This document shows positions 1 through 7,008 of a stretch of DNA of 12,614 nucleotides, piece by piece. Made by a program: the position numbers and the translations under genes. Source of the stretch: Candidatus Helarchaeota archaeon (GTDB taxonomy: Archaea > Asgardarchaeota > Lokiarchaeia > Helarchaeales > HEL-GB-A); contig JAEOSY010000672.1 in NCBI GenBank assembly GCA_016840125.1, positions 1 to 12,614 of the forward strand, in the 5' to 3' direction. A model generated the notes under the pieces. That model saw only the letters and a list, made by a program, of their open reading frames with translations. It did no database searches and was not told the origin of the DNA. Every line of letters starts with the position of its first letter. Positions within the stretch are counted from its first letter, which is position 1.

Positions 1-90
1 CAATCTATAAAAACCTTTTATAAATAAACTTTTTTCACAAAAACAAATTAATTATATCTAGTAAAAAGTGTTTAGTTTACTATACACATG

Positions 91-98
91 TATAAAAT
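91..98 (+). promoter_or_regulatory. Candidate archaeal TATA box for the metallopeptidase-like gene
   Basis: A TATAAAAT element centred about 25 bases before position 119 and about 40 before the ATG at 134. This spacing fits archaeal TBP-dependent transcription starting near 119-121, which would leave a leader of about 14 bases or less. No Shine-Dalgarno is visible in front of the gene, in line with a very short leader. The upstream 90 bases are extremely AT-rich, so other TATA-like words occur by chance. Confidence 0.4.
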
Positions 99-133
99 CT
101 AATTTTTAACCTAAAGAATTGTATGTGTTCTTG

Positions 134-895
134 ATGGAAAATTGTTTAAATAAGGAATTTAAAGAAAAAGAGCCTTTGTGTGCCTTCTTAGAAATAAAAA
201 ATCAGATTGAAAACTTGTTCAATATCACAATCAAGGCAAATTTCTCAATTAAGCGATATAATTTTATTCGGAAACCTGAAATAATACAAACTTTTGAAAG
301 TTATCATAGATTACCAAGAAATCACGAGGATTTGAGCTACTACCATCCTTTAACGGGTAGCATAATAATCCCAATAGGGAGTTATAACGTAAGGAAATTT
401 ATTCATGAATCTTTGCATGCCTTTTCTAATTTGATGTCATTCGAAATCACAACTTTGGATTTTAAAAACTATCAACTACCCATTAACTTTTTTATTCGAG
501 AAGGTATTACAGAGTTTTTAACAGGTTGTCTTCTTTTTAGATATTATCCAGAGTACTACAAGAAATTTATTTTTCCCCGCTATCTTGATGTTGAGCTGGG
601 CTTAGGATATAAAACAAGCTATGAAACCGGATTCTGGTTCGTTTTTACTTTTTTTTTCGATATTAAAGTAATTCTTAAGATATATTTTGATAAATCCCTA
701 AATATTACATCTCATCAGCAAGTAAAAGAAATTTTAAAAGAGGAAATAAAAAGTAACTGCCCAAATTTTAGATTAAATGACTTAGATGATTTCAGTGAAT
801 GGCAAAATAGAATTAATAAATGTACAAAAAATAAGTTTATCAAATATTTGAGAGATTATAATATGCTCGACTACTCAATTTTCCATTTCCTTTAA
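134..895 (+). CDS. Putative zinc metallopeptidase (HExxH, gluzincin-like), cytosolic
   Basis: A 253-residue protein counted from the ATG at 134; the frame also opens five codons earlier with a TTG at 119. It carries HESLH at residues 91-95 inside the hydrophobic context KFIHESLHAF, the pattern of a zincin catalytic helix. A second motif, EGITEFLTG at 123-131, starts 28 residues later; in many gluzincin-type peptidases an E-G-x-T-E-like helix supplies the third zinc ligand, so E123 or E127 is the candidate. An aromatic-rich helix (about 164-178, YETGFWFVFTFFF) follows, then a charged C-terminus. There is no signal peptide and no clear membrane segment, so I infer an intracellular enzyme. I cannot name the family or substrate. 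The gene stands alone, with the next gene convergent. The two motifs are seen directly; peptidase activity is inferred from them. Confidence 0.7.
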   Translation: MENCLNKEFKEKEPLCAFLEIKNQIENLFNITIKANFSIKRYNFIRKPEIIQTFESYHRLPRNHEDLSYYHPLTGSIIIPIGSYNVRKFIHESLHAFSNLMSFEITTLDFKNYQLPINFFIREGITEFLTGCLLFRYYPEYYKKFIFPRYLDVELGLGYKTSYETGFWFVFTFFFDIKVILKIYFDKSLNITSHQQVKEILKEEIKSNCPNFRLNDLDDFSEWQNRINKCTKNKFIKYLRDYNMLDYSIFHFL

Positions 896-1073
896 CTAGC
901 TAATTTACTTATGAGGGACTATGATCTTGGATATAAAATTTTTAGATGTCGCAAAACGTGCATTTCACGTCATCTGAAAGTTCTTGCGGTGCTAGAAAAC
1001 GAAGATGTCTATATTTCATGTAAACTTTTAACAAACTGGCAATCGAGTAATGAAACATTCCTCTCTCGAAATT

Positions 1074-1817
1074 TCATTCAATTGGAGACTTTTTGTTTTT
1101 CAGGTGCACTTTTGCTTGCAAATTTTCTGAAATTTTCTTTTCTTCAAAGAGATAATAAAAGTTATCATCCTTCATGGTCGGACATTTAGTGTAATTCGTT
1201 AGAAGATTATATAGATCTTCCATCTTAGCCCTATTAGTTTGAATCTCAAAATCCCCATTCGATTCGTTAAATAATGTAATCCTACCTTTGCGTGAAAGCC
1301 CCCCATGAGGATAGATATACCACATAGTTAACCTCTCTTCTGGAATCTCGAGGAATAGGACTTCAGCCCCTTTTTTAAAAGAATTAAGCGCAATTATACT
1401 CACAATTGCACCAAGACTGAATATTAAGAGGGAAATCCATAACAGTGAGCTCGAAGCATATCTCCACAAAAATAAAATATTCATAATACCGGTAAATCCA
1501 ATCAAACCGAGTCCTGAAATTAAAGAGAGTGGATTTCTCACCTTTGTAAGAATAAGCTCCTTTATATTATCATATGGAACAAGTTCATATTTAGCATGCG
1601 ACGAAAATTGTTTTCTTTGAATCAGAATCAACTTGTCTTTTGTAAGGAGCCCTTCACATTCTGCGTATTTCTGAAATTTTAGTCTAAGACCTTTAATTAA
1701 AACCTTATAAAATCCAGTTATTATTGGTTCCTCTTCGTGTAATAAGGAAAGCGATTTCATGTCACTTATAACATCTTCAAAGTATCTCCTCGCTGCTGGA
1801 GAAAGTTTTTCCGACAA
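1074..1817 (-). CDS. Membrane protein with PH-like domain interrupted by a two-helix hairpin
   Basis: A 247-residue protein starting with TTG at 1817; the start is fixed by a strong Shine-Dalgarno six bases upstream. Residues 1-50 are polar/helical. Residues 54-92 (EGLLTKDKLILIQRK ... YDNIKELIL) have the strand-turn-strand look of bacterial/archaeal PH or GRAM-like domains. Two hydrophobic segments at about 98-116 and 122-146 form a membrane hairpin. Further beta-like segments (150-170 and 178-192) and a final amphipathic helix (195-208, KMEDLYNLLTNY) resemble the end of a PH fold. The simplest reading is a PH-like domain split by a membrane hairpin, or two half-domains on the same side of the membrane. 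Function is unknown; PH-like folds commonly bind lipids or partner proteins at membranes. The gene is convergent with the metallopeptidase-like gene. The fold call rests on pattern only. Confidence 0.75.
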   Translation of the reverse strand: MSEKLSPAARRYFEDVISDMKSLSLLHEEEPIITGFYKVLIKGLRLKFQKYAECEGLLTKDKLILIQRKQFSSHAKYELVPYDNIKELILTKVRNPLSLISGLGLIGFTGIMNILFLWRYASSSLLWISLLIFSLGAIVSIIALNSFKKGAEVLFLEIPEERLTMWYIYPHGGLSRKGRITLFNESNGDFEIQTNRAKMEDLYNLLTNYTKCPTMKDDNFYYLFEEKKISENLQAKVHLKNKKSPIE

Positions 1818-1823
1818 ATCTCA

Positions 1824-1831
1824 ACCTCCTT
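1824..1831 (-). promoter_or_regulatory. Strong Shine-Dalgarno that selects a TTG start
   Basis: Read on the minus strand this is AAGGAGGT, a near-perfect anti-SD complement, with six bases before the TTG at 1817. No in-frame ATG or GTG nearby has comparable support, so this site decides the start of the PH-like membrane protein. Confidence 0.7.
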
Positions 1832-2315
1832 CCAAGTTTCTACTGCTAATTATCAATAATGATTCACTAATTCATAGAACTTAGACCTTGGGGTAATTTG
1901 GAAATAATTACTGTTTCTAATCCTTCAAAATTCTAGAGGCTTCTAGGAAGTAATGCCGTAATTTTTTGGGAATAAATATCAATACAAGCATAATTTAAAA
2001 AGTCTTGAATCATTTTAATGCAATTATTTGTCTTAGATATCCAAGTTATGAATCGCCGGCAACCTAATTCACATAAGCCCGATCTTAGACAAGGGCTAGG
2101 ATAATCTTTAATAATAAGCTTGCTACACGAATCTGGTAGATATCTATTTCCTTGATCAGTCATAAATTTGCTAATAATAGGTGGGTAACCTCGTAATCTC
2201 TCACCAAAAATGAAACTCGTTTTGAATCTCAAGAAGAATTTTACACTTGAGCCAAAATCTAAAGGGGTAAGGTGCACTGATCATATAAGGGACTTATTGA
2301 ACCTTAAATCCCTTT
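1832..2315. other. Gene-poor stretch between PH-like gene and protease remnant
   Basis: About 480 bases with no coding region I can support. The longest open frame (minus strand, 1933-2277, GTG start, 114 codons) has an unusual composition, no good ribosome site and no recognised domain. Its short TDQGNRY string recalls DDE transposases, but the rest does not follow such a family. Given the 5'-truncated site-2 protease next to it, this stretch may be the scar of a deletion or insertion that removed the front of that gene; that is inference. Confidence 0.35.
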
Positions 2316-2885
2316 ATGGAGAGCAGAAGCCGGTTAACAAAGGCAGTTCCCACAGACCATTTCTTAGTTGCATACCAAAATACACACAATACCTTCTTCT
2401 CAAACATAACACTTGAACAAGCTGCTGAAAGGCTCGCCGGGTCCTTTAACAATTATAATCTCTTCATATATCTCTCGAGGCAGTTAATTTTCGGGCAATA
2501 TCCCGTAGGAACCTATTACAGTCAGACGCTTCCCACCCATATTATACAAATTCATCCTTTAGCGTTTGGGGGATGGATTGGCTTACTCCTTACCGCGATA
2601 AACATTCTACCAGCTGGGAAGTTAGATGGAGGTCACATAGCTCGCGCAGTATTTGGCAAATATTACTGGCTTGGAACAATTATTGGTATAGGTATCCTTT
2701 TTATAGTAGATTATTTCCTAGTATTCTTTTTGGTCTTATTAGGAGGCTTCACACGGCACGAAGGACCTTTGAATGATGCAAGTCCCCTATCAAAAGGTCG
2801 TAAATTAGCATACCTAGGTGTCGTTGCGATCGTAATTTTCTGTCTCCCTCTCACACCCTTAGTAAATATTTATGGTTTTCTTTAA
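2316..2885 (+). pseudogene. C-terminal half of a site-2 protease (peptidase M50 family, EGY-like), lacking HExxH
   Basis: A 189-residue open frame from the first ATG (frame open back to 2301). Residues 80-109 read HPLAFGGWIG followed by TAINILPAGKLDGGHIAR, the signature of the second catalytic segment of site-2 proteases: NxxP (N96-P99) and DGG (D104-G106), where the Asp is a zinc ligand. The RHEGPLND string at 147-154 and the closing membrane helix (about 164-182) also match the C-terminal end of the plant EGY/prokaryotic S2P-like subgroup. Full proteins of this kind are about twice as long and have an N-terminal membrane half with HExxH; none is present in any frame upstream. The remainder has no stops, so the truncation may be recent, or a half-protein may persist without protease activity. 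It has no clear ribosome site. The family match is confident; the pseudogene call is moderate. Confidence 0.75.
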
Positions 2886-2933
2886 AATATTTGAAAGCTA
2901 GAGTCAAATAAGGCAGGTACGTTGGTTAGCAGA

Positions 2934-3296
2934 ATGTACCATAATCATTTTATAATTGATTTCATTTTATCCTTTATAGGATTTGATTTAAAATAAGGGA
3001 GTGATTATTATCTCTGAAAAAGAGGAGTTCTATAAGTTAGGGAAAATGGTAGGATTAACGGAAAACGAGGTTGAGAATGTATTTTCAAAGAAAAATTTGA
3101 TGATTATATACCTTTTTATCATAATTCTGGTAACAATAACGTTAATCTTTATTGGGAATAGTATATTTCATTATTTCGACCCATACGCAGAGAATACTTT
3201 ATATGGAACCATAGAACCTCAATTTCATAAGAAAATGAAGAAGAAACTCATTAGAGCTAAGGTAATTTAACCAACAAAATTGAATCTGGGGTTAAT
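2934..3296 (+). repeat. Tandem duplication, unit 1 (promoter, small membrane protein gene, 3' flank)
   Basis: This unit aligns with 3321-3687 at an offset of 387-392 bases. Similarity includes the upstream flank (shared words such as AATCATTTT and GGATTTGATT), the whole small gene, and the 3' flank up to a shared TGGGGTTAAT (3287-3296 here). The flanks are more diverged than the coding part, which fits an old duplication with selection on the proteins. Confidence 0.8.
3001..3270 (+). CDS. Small single-pass membrane protein, tandem paralogue 1
   Basis: An 89-residue protein with a GTG start. Layout: a soluble N-terminus (about 1-32) with FYKLGKMVGLTENEVENVF, one membrane helix (about 34-56), a juxtamembrane DPYAENTLYGTIEPQF segment, and a strongly basic tail (HKKMKKKLIRAK). 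About 67 of 82 aligned residues match the next gene, and most differences are conservative swaps within the membrane helix. The position matching the ATG of paralogue 2 is ATC here (3010-3012), so this copy must start upstream at GTG or use a poor start. I do not recognise the family. Its place before a methyltransferase and a radical SAM/SPASM gene makes it a candidate substrate or partner of those enzymes, which is inference only. Confidence 0.7.
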   Translation: MIIISEKEEFYKLGKMVGLTENEVENVFSKKNLMIIYLFIIILVTITLIFIGNSIFHYFDPYAENTLYGTIEPQFHKKMKKKLIRAKVI

Positions 3297-3353
3297 TTGA
3301 AGTTGAAATGGGTGTGTAAAATGTAACACAATCATTTTTTAATTAATATTCAG

Positions 3354-3362
3354 TTATAATAT
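3354..3362 (+). promoter_or_regulatory. Candidate TATA box for paralogue 2
   Basis: TTATAATAT lies about 25-30 bases before the GTG at 3387 and 40-48 before the ATG at 3402. The equivalent place in copy 1 (around 2967-2980) is only weakly TATA-like, so the second copy, and perhaps the genes behind it, may have the stronger promoter. Low-complexity AT content limits confidence. Confidence 0.35.
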
Positions 3363-3401
3363 GTAGGGATTTGATTCTAAAAACAAGTGAGAGTATATAA
3401 T

Positions 3402-3662
3402 ATGTCGGGAAATGAGGAGTTCTATAAGTTAGGGAAAATGGTTGGATTAACGGAAAACGAAGTAGAGAATGTCTTTTCAAAGAGAAATATGATGTGTATT
3501 TACATTCTTATTTTTCTTCTAATTACAATAACTTTAATCTTGATTGGGAATAGTATATTCCATCATTACGACCCTTATGCAGAGAATACTTACTATGGAA
3601 CCATCGAACCTCAATTCCATAAGAAACTAAAGAAAAAATTCATTAGAGCCAAGATAATCTAA
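3402..3662 (+). CDS. Small single-pass membrane protein, tandem paralogue 2
   Basis: An 86-residue protein from the ATG at 3402; the frame also opens with a GTG at 3387. It has the same layout as paralogue 1: N-terminal MSGNEEFYKLGKMVGL, a membrane helix at about 30-52, then DPYAENTYYGTIEPQF and a basic tail (HKKLKKKFIRAK). The first 23 aligned residues of the cytosolic-looking part are identical to paralogue 1, and the segment after the helix is nearly so. Conservation on both sides of a free-to-vary membrane helix indicates selection for specific contacts rather than simple anchoring. Flanking charges (KRN before, DPYAE after) favour N-in/C-out, though the basic C-terminus makes topology uncertain. 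Family and function are unknown. Confidence 0.75.
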   Translation: MSGNEEFYKLGKMVGLTENEVENVFSKRNMMCIYILIFLLITITLILIGNSIFHHYDPYAENTYYGTIEPQFHKKLKKKFIRAKII

Positions 3663-3729
3663 TTCAAAAATGAAATTGGGGTTAATCGTCTCATTACATT
3701 TCTTAAAAAAATCAAAGAAATTGAGTGAA

Positions 3730-5094
3730 ATGAAATTACATCTCGGTTGCGGTAAAAATTATAAAAAAGGTTATATTAATATCGATCAATATGATTCAAC
3801 CGTTGCCGATGAATTAGGCTCCATCATAAATCTAGGATTTAAAGATAATTCCATCGATATTATTGAAGCATACCATATTTTGGAACATTTAGGCTATTAT
3901 CCGAGTATATTTGGATTATATGAATGGTTCCGCGTGTTGAAACCAACTGGAAAATTAATTGTGGAAATTCCTCATTTAGAACAAACATTTCAAAAGTTTT
4001 TAGAAGGCGACAATACATTCAAGAATAGATTATTAGTTTGGGTCTACGGAAGGCAAAAACCAGGTATGCCCCATAAATTTATTTATTATAAGGAATTATT
4101 GGAAGAGAAATTGAGTGAGATTGGGTTTATAATCATAAAAGTGAAAGAATATGATGATTATAAGGGACGACCTGTATTAAGAATTATCTGTCAGAAAACT
4201 AATAAGAATTTACAGTATTTGCAGTTAATTGCTAAATTAAGGAATAAGTTATATTTAAAAAACGTATTTAACAAAGAAAATGAAGATTCTTTTGGGGAAT
4301 TTGAAGAAATTTTGAAACTCTTTGGAAAAGGGGTGATGAAATATTTAAAATCAGCAAAGAGATTTGATTTTGAAAACATGATTAAGCAGGTGATAATCTC
4401 ACATCCTGTAATCACTGAAATAATTTTGGATACTTGCCAAGGAGAGGGATTAATTGACAATTCGTATTATGAAAAAGTAATAGAAATAAACGATAAATTG
4501 AAAGAAATCACTTTTTCAAAAATTAATTTCAATTTAATAACTGAAGCCCCTATACTGCCAGGGGAACAGTTTGAAGTGTTTGAAAAAGTTAAATTAATTA
4601 TAGAGGCCCTAATCAAAAAAATTTTCAGTATTGGAATTAATAACTTTGAAAATAATTTTCAGGACTTAGTGATATTATCAAATAGGCTTAAAACACAGGA
4701 AGATATACCATTTTTCCTTCCGTCTTTGATCCAATCAAGAGCAAACGCTTATTATTTTGAGGGGGTAAAATATTATAAGAGAAACGAATATGGAAAAGCA
4801 ATAGCAAAATTCAATTATAGTATAAAATTAGATAGAAATAATTTTTTTACTTTTATCAATTTAGCGAGATTATATGCTAAAAAGAAATCCAGAGCGAAAG
4901 CAATACAATACTTTCAATTTTCTATAAAGATACTAGAGCTTATCAGATTCAAAAACAAGAAAATTATCAAAAAATATCTTCAATTAGTGTTAGATTCTTT
5001 CAATATGAATAAAAATCTCGATAGTTTTGATACACCCTTTGAAAATTTCACACAAATTATGCATGAAATAAAAAATCAGGAGGGAGCTTCTTGA
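3730..5094 (+). CDS. Class I SAM-dependent methyltransferase with helical/TPR C-terminal extension
   Basis: A 454-residue protein from the ATG at 3730; the frame opens 20 codons earlier at 3670. I chose 3730 because this family typically begins MKLHLGCGKN, and because 3670-3687 is duplicated non-coding flank. Residues 2-19 (LHLGCGKNYKKGYINID) form SAM-binding motif I with the acidic ribose-binding D19. HILEHLG (49-55) and EWFRVLKPTGKLIVEIP (65-81) are the later Methyltransf_11-type motifs. Residues about 160-335 are Lys/Glu-rich and helical with no recognised domain. From 338 two TPR-like repeats follow (EGVKYYKRNEYGKAIAKFN..., then ARLYAKKKSRAKAIQYF). The acceptor is unknown; the TPR part probably binds a protein partner. 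It ends in a 4-base overlap with the radical SAM gene, implying coupled expression. Confidence 0.85.
   Translation: MKLHLGCGKNYKKGYINIDQYDSTVADELGSIINLGFKDNSIDIIEAYHILEHLGYYPSIFGLYEWFRVLKPTGKLIVEIPHLEQTFQKFLEGDNTFKNRLLVWVYGRQKPGMPHKFIYYKELLEEKLSEIGFIIIKVKEYDDYKGRPVLRIICQKTNKNLQYLQLIAKLRNKLYLKNVFNKENEDSFGEFEEILKLFGKGVMKYLKSAKRFDFENMIKQVIISHPVITEIILDTCQGEGLIDNSYYEKVIEINDKLKEITFSKINFNLITEAPILPGEQFEVFEKVKLIIEALIKKIFSIGINNFENNFQDLVILSNRLKTQEDIPFFLPSLIQSRANAYYFEGVKYYKRNEYGKAIAKFNYSIKLDRNNFFTFINLARLYAKKKSRAKAIQYFQFSIKILELIRFKNKKIIKKYLQLVLDSFNMNKNLDSFDTPFENFTQIMHEIKNQEGAS
5079..5085 (+). promoter_or_regulatory. Shine-Dalgarno for the radical SAM gene, inside the methyltransferase gene
   Basis: GGAGGGA, with GGAGG ending seven bases before the TTG at 5091. 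It lies within the last codons of the methyltransferase and supports translational coupling and the TTG start. Confidence 0.7.
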
Positions 5095-6236
5095 AAAAAT
5101 CATCACTTTTTCGGTTAAAAACCGTAATATGGGAACTCACCTTAAAATGCAATTTGGAATGTTTGCACTGTGGTTCAGTAGCTAAAAAGGTAAGGGATGA
5201 TGAATTAACAACCCAAGAAGCCTTAAAATTTTGTAAGGATCTAGCTAAATTAGAGGTAGAAAAGGTATGTTTAATTGGAGGCGAGCCATTTCTTCGGGAT
5301 GATTGGAGTATTATTGCTGAAGCACTTAAAAATTCGGGAGTGGGATGGTCCATTATTTCAAATGGACAAAATATTCGTAAAGAACTTCCGCGATTACATG
5401 AATTACGTCCATATACCGTGGGAATTAGTATTGATGGTGCCAAAGCTGAAACACATGATCGTATAAGGGGCCGAAAAGGTGCGTTCAAAAATGCGCTTAA
5501 TTCAATCCGCCTATTGAAACGAGAAAGTATTCCAATTAGCGTTATAACTTCCGTGAATAAATTGAATTTCCAAGAATTGAAAGGAATAAGGAATTTATTA
5601 GCCAATAGTAAAATAGCTTGGCAAATTCAAAACTGTATTCCTTTTGGGAGATTTTCTCGGGAATTAATGTTATCGAGAGACGAGTATTATGCAGTTGCTT
5701 TATTCATGGCGTCAACTCAAGCCAACTTTAAAAAATTCAAGATTTACGTAAGTGGCGCACATGATTTCGGTTACTTTTCACAATTTTTACCAAATATTCA
5801 AATTTCTGAGTGGATGGGCTGTAGAGCAGGAATCTCAGTAATCGGTGTTCAAAGTAACGGCAATATTAAGGGTTGCCTCTCGTTACCAGATAAATTTATC
5901 GAGGGAAATATCCGTGAGGAGCGCATTATAAGAATGTGGTATAATTCTGAAAAGTTTAAAATGAATAGAGAATTTATTAACTCGCCTCTTAAACGTACAA
6001 CAAGTTGTTCAAAGTGTATTAAGTTCCAACATTGTAGAGGTGGATGCCAAAGCTTTTCTTATACACTAACTGGGAAGTTTTTCAATCACCCATATTGTCT
6101 ATTAAAGTATGAAATACAAAATTTCAAAAAAAAACCGCTCTTTAGTAAAGTATATACAAAACCTGTTTTCTCCAAATTAGAAAGTATGCATTTGAAAGCG
6201 AAATATTTAATCTCACAAAATTTAACAAAGTCATAA
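5091..6236 (+). CDS. Radical SAM/SPASM-domain enzyme, putative peptide/protein maturase
   Basis: A 381-residue protein. C20, C24 and C27 (CNLECLHC) form the CxxxCxxC site for the SAM-binding [4Fe-4S] cluster, and GGEP at 63-66 is the SAM methionine-binding motif. GISIDG (111-116) is also typical of the barrel. The C-terminal SPASM cysteines are complete: C244, a GX4C ending at C262, CX2CX5CX3C at 306-319 (CSKCIKFQHCRGGC), and C336 in the PYC close. This predicts two auxiliary clusters. SPASM enzymes mostly modify ribosomal peptides or proteins (PqqE, AlbA and anSME are family examples), but some act on other substrates, so the target is not known. No PqqD/RRE-like domain is visible in this protein. 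TTG start, overlapping the methyltransferase stop by 4 bases; the two tandem small membrane-protein genes just upstream are the nearest substrate candidates. Confidence 0.93.
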   Translation: MKKSSLFRLKTVIWELTLKCNLECLHCGSVAKKVRDDELTTQEALKFCKDLAKLEVEKVCLIGGEPFLRDDWSIIAEALKNSGVGWSIISNGQNIRKELPRLHELRPYTVGISIDGAKAETHDRIRGRKGAFKNALNSIRLLKRESIPISVITSVNKLNFQELKGIRNLLANSKIAWQIQNCIPFGRFSRELMLSRDEYYAVALFMASTQANFKKFKIYVSGAHDFGYFSQFLPNIQISEWMGCRAGISVIGVQSNGNIKGCLSLPDKFIEGNIREERIIRMWYNSEKFKMNREFINSPLKRTTSCSKCIKFQHCRGGCQSFSYTLTGKFFNHPYCLLKYEIQNFKKKPLFSKVYTKPVFSKLESMHLKAKYLISQNLTKS

Positions 6237-6262
6237 TTAAGCTTCAGTTTGGGATTATTCTA

Positions 6263-6291
6263 TTGGAGTAAGATGAGAACGAACCCTCCAA
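6263..6291. terminator. Weak hairpin between convergent genes
   Basis: TTGGAG (6263-6268) and CTCCAA (6286-6291) can pair over a 17-base loop, in the 67-base gap between the end of the radical SAM gene and the end of the convergent four-helix gene. There is no following T-run on the plus strand, and archaeal termination relies mainly on T-tracts, so this is only a possible 3'-end structure. Confidence 0.2.
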
Positions 6292-6303
6292 AGCATCTAA
6301 ACT

Positions 6304-6741
6304 TTATTCTCGCTTTTTCGCTTGGTAGGACGCAATCATCAGAGTTAATCCGATTATCATGTTGAAGGTGAGGAATAGAATCCCGATAACGAGGTAGCCC
6401 GTAGCGAACGGAGGTTTTACCAATTCGAGAATTCCCCAGATCATTATTAATACACTAAAAAGTATGTAAGAAGCACCATACACATATTGCCCCGGATATT
6501 TCGCTTCAAGGTCAGGGTGCGTTTCTAAATAATAGAAAATCAGTCCGAACGCAATTAAGAATAAAATCCCCACTCCTAGAGTCACATTCGTCAGGGTTAG
6601 ATCGAACAGGTGATGGATTCCGTTCGTAACGCTTAACGCAAGCAGGATAATTCCATGAATTAATAGCAACAGAACAATTGAAAGATGCCATTTCTTCAAA
6701 CCCTTCCACTCTCCTATTAGAGGTCTATATCTCCCTTTCAC
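6304..6741 (-). CDS. Four-helix integral membrane protein of unknown function
   Basis: A 145-residue protein with a GTG start at 6741. Hydrophobic segments lie at about 18-38, 53-72, 86-107 and 115-137, with a basic N-terminus (KGRYRPLIGEWKGLKKW) and a short basic tail (QAKKRE); both ends are therefore predicted cytosolic. The loop between helices 2 and 3 (ETHPDLEAKYPGQY) is the only polar stretch of note. No catalytic motif or known family is apparent. It is transcribed alone, convergent with the radical SAM gene. In size and layout it resembles the four-helix protein at 10625-11017, but I see no clear sequence similarity between them. Confidence 0.7.
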   Translation of the reverse strand: MKGRYRPLIGEWKGLKKWHLSIVLLLLIHGIILLALSVTNGIHHLFDLTLTNVTLGVGILFLIAFGLIFYYLETHPDLEAKYPGQYVYGASYILFSVLIMIWGILELVKPPFATGYLVIGILFLTFNMIIGLTLMIASYQAKKRE

Positions 6742-7008
6742 TCTTTAAAATGCGTTCATCAAGCTCAGATCTTCTCTATTTCAACCTCAACCGGAACTAT
6801 GTGAATCAATTCTGGTTCTGAAAATCCGAGTATTTAAAGATATAGCTCAATCACGACACCTTCATAACAGGTGGAAGGTTTCAAAAATTCATGGGAGGTG
6901 TTCTAGCAGGAGTAAATGGAGTGTGAAGTGTGATGGGCAGACCTGCTCGTAAACAGGGGGCGGAACTAATAAATTATTAGAAAAGAAACCTTAACTGCCT
7001 GACATCCT
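6742..7008. other. Intergenic region with palindrome and possible promoter
   Basis: There is no gene here. It lies behind the propeller-Fn3 gene and in front of the four-helix gene (both minus strand). A TTTAAATA-like element on the minus strand near 6834-6842 could be the TATA box of the four-helix gene, giving a leader of about 65-70 bases. A perfect 7-base inverted repeat around one central base (CTAATAA-A-TTATTAG) sits at 6966-6980, and a GC-rich hairpin (GGGCA/TGCTC) lies near 6936-6950. A CACCT/AGGTG stem with a 7-base loop near 6858 superficially resembles a tRNA arm, but no tRNA can be completed. Confidence 0.35.

Larger units (their letters stand above)
3321..3687 (+). repeat. Tandem duplication, unit 2
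   Basis: Second copy of the unit at 2934-3296. The repeat runs past the stop codon of the small gene through the shared TGGGGTTAAT at 3677-3686. This matters for the next gene: the ATG at 3670 lies in duplicated flank that is non-coding after copy 1, which argues against 3670 as the methyltransferase start. Confidence 0.8.

Noticed and set aside
911..1189. Plus-strand 92-codon open frame
   Set aside because: It overlaps the 3' end of the better supported PH-like membrane gene on the minus strand and shows no domain or membrane logic.
1933..2277. Minus-strand 114-codon open frame with a TDQGNRY string resembling a DDE transposase motif
   Set aside because: The residues after the motif do not follow any transposase family I know, there is no ribosome site, no terminal inverted repeats are seen, and the composition is atypical.
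5057..5605. Minus-strand 182-codon open frame
   Set aside because: It lies opposite the radical SAM catalytic motifs, which are certain, so it is a shadow frame.
6850..6900. Possible tRNA: a 5-base stem with a 7-base loop containing CAT
   Set aside because: The base before the anticodon-like triplet is wrong when the stem is paired, and no T-arm or acceptor stem can be built.
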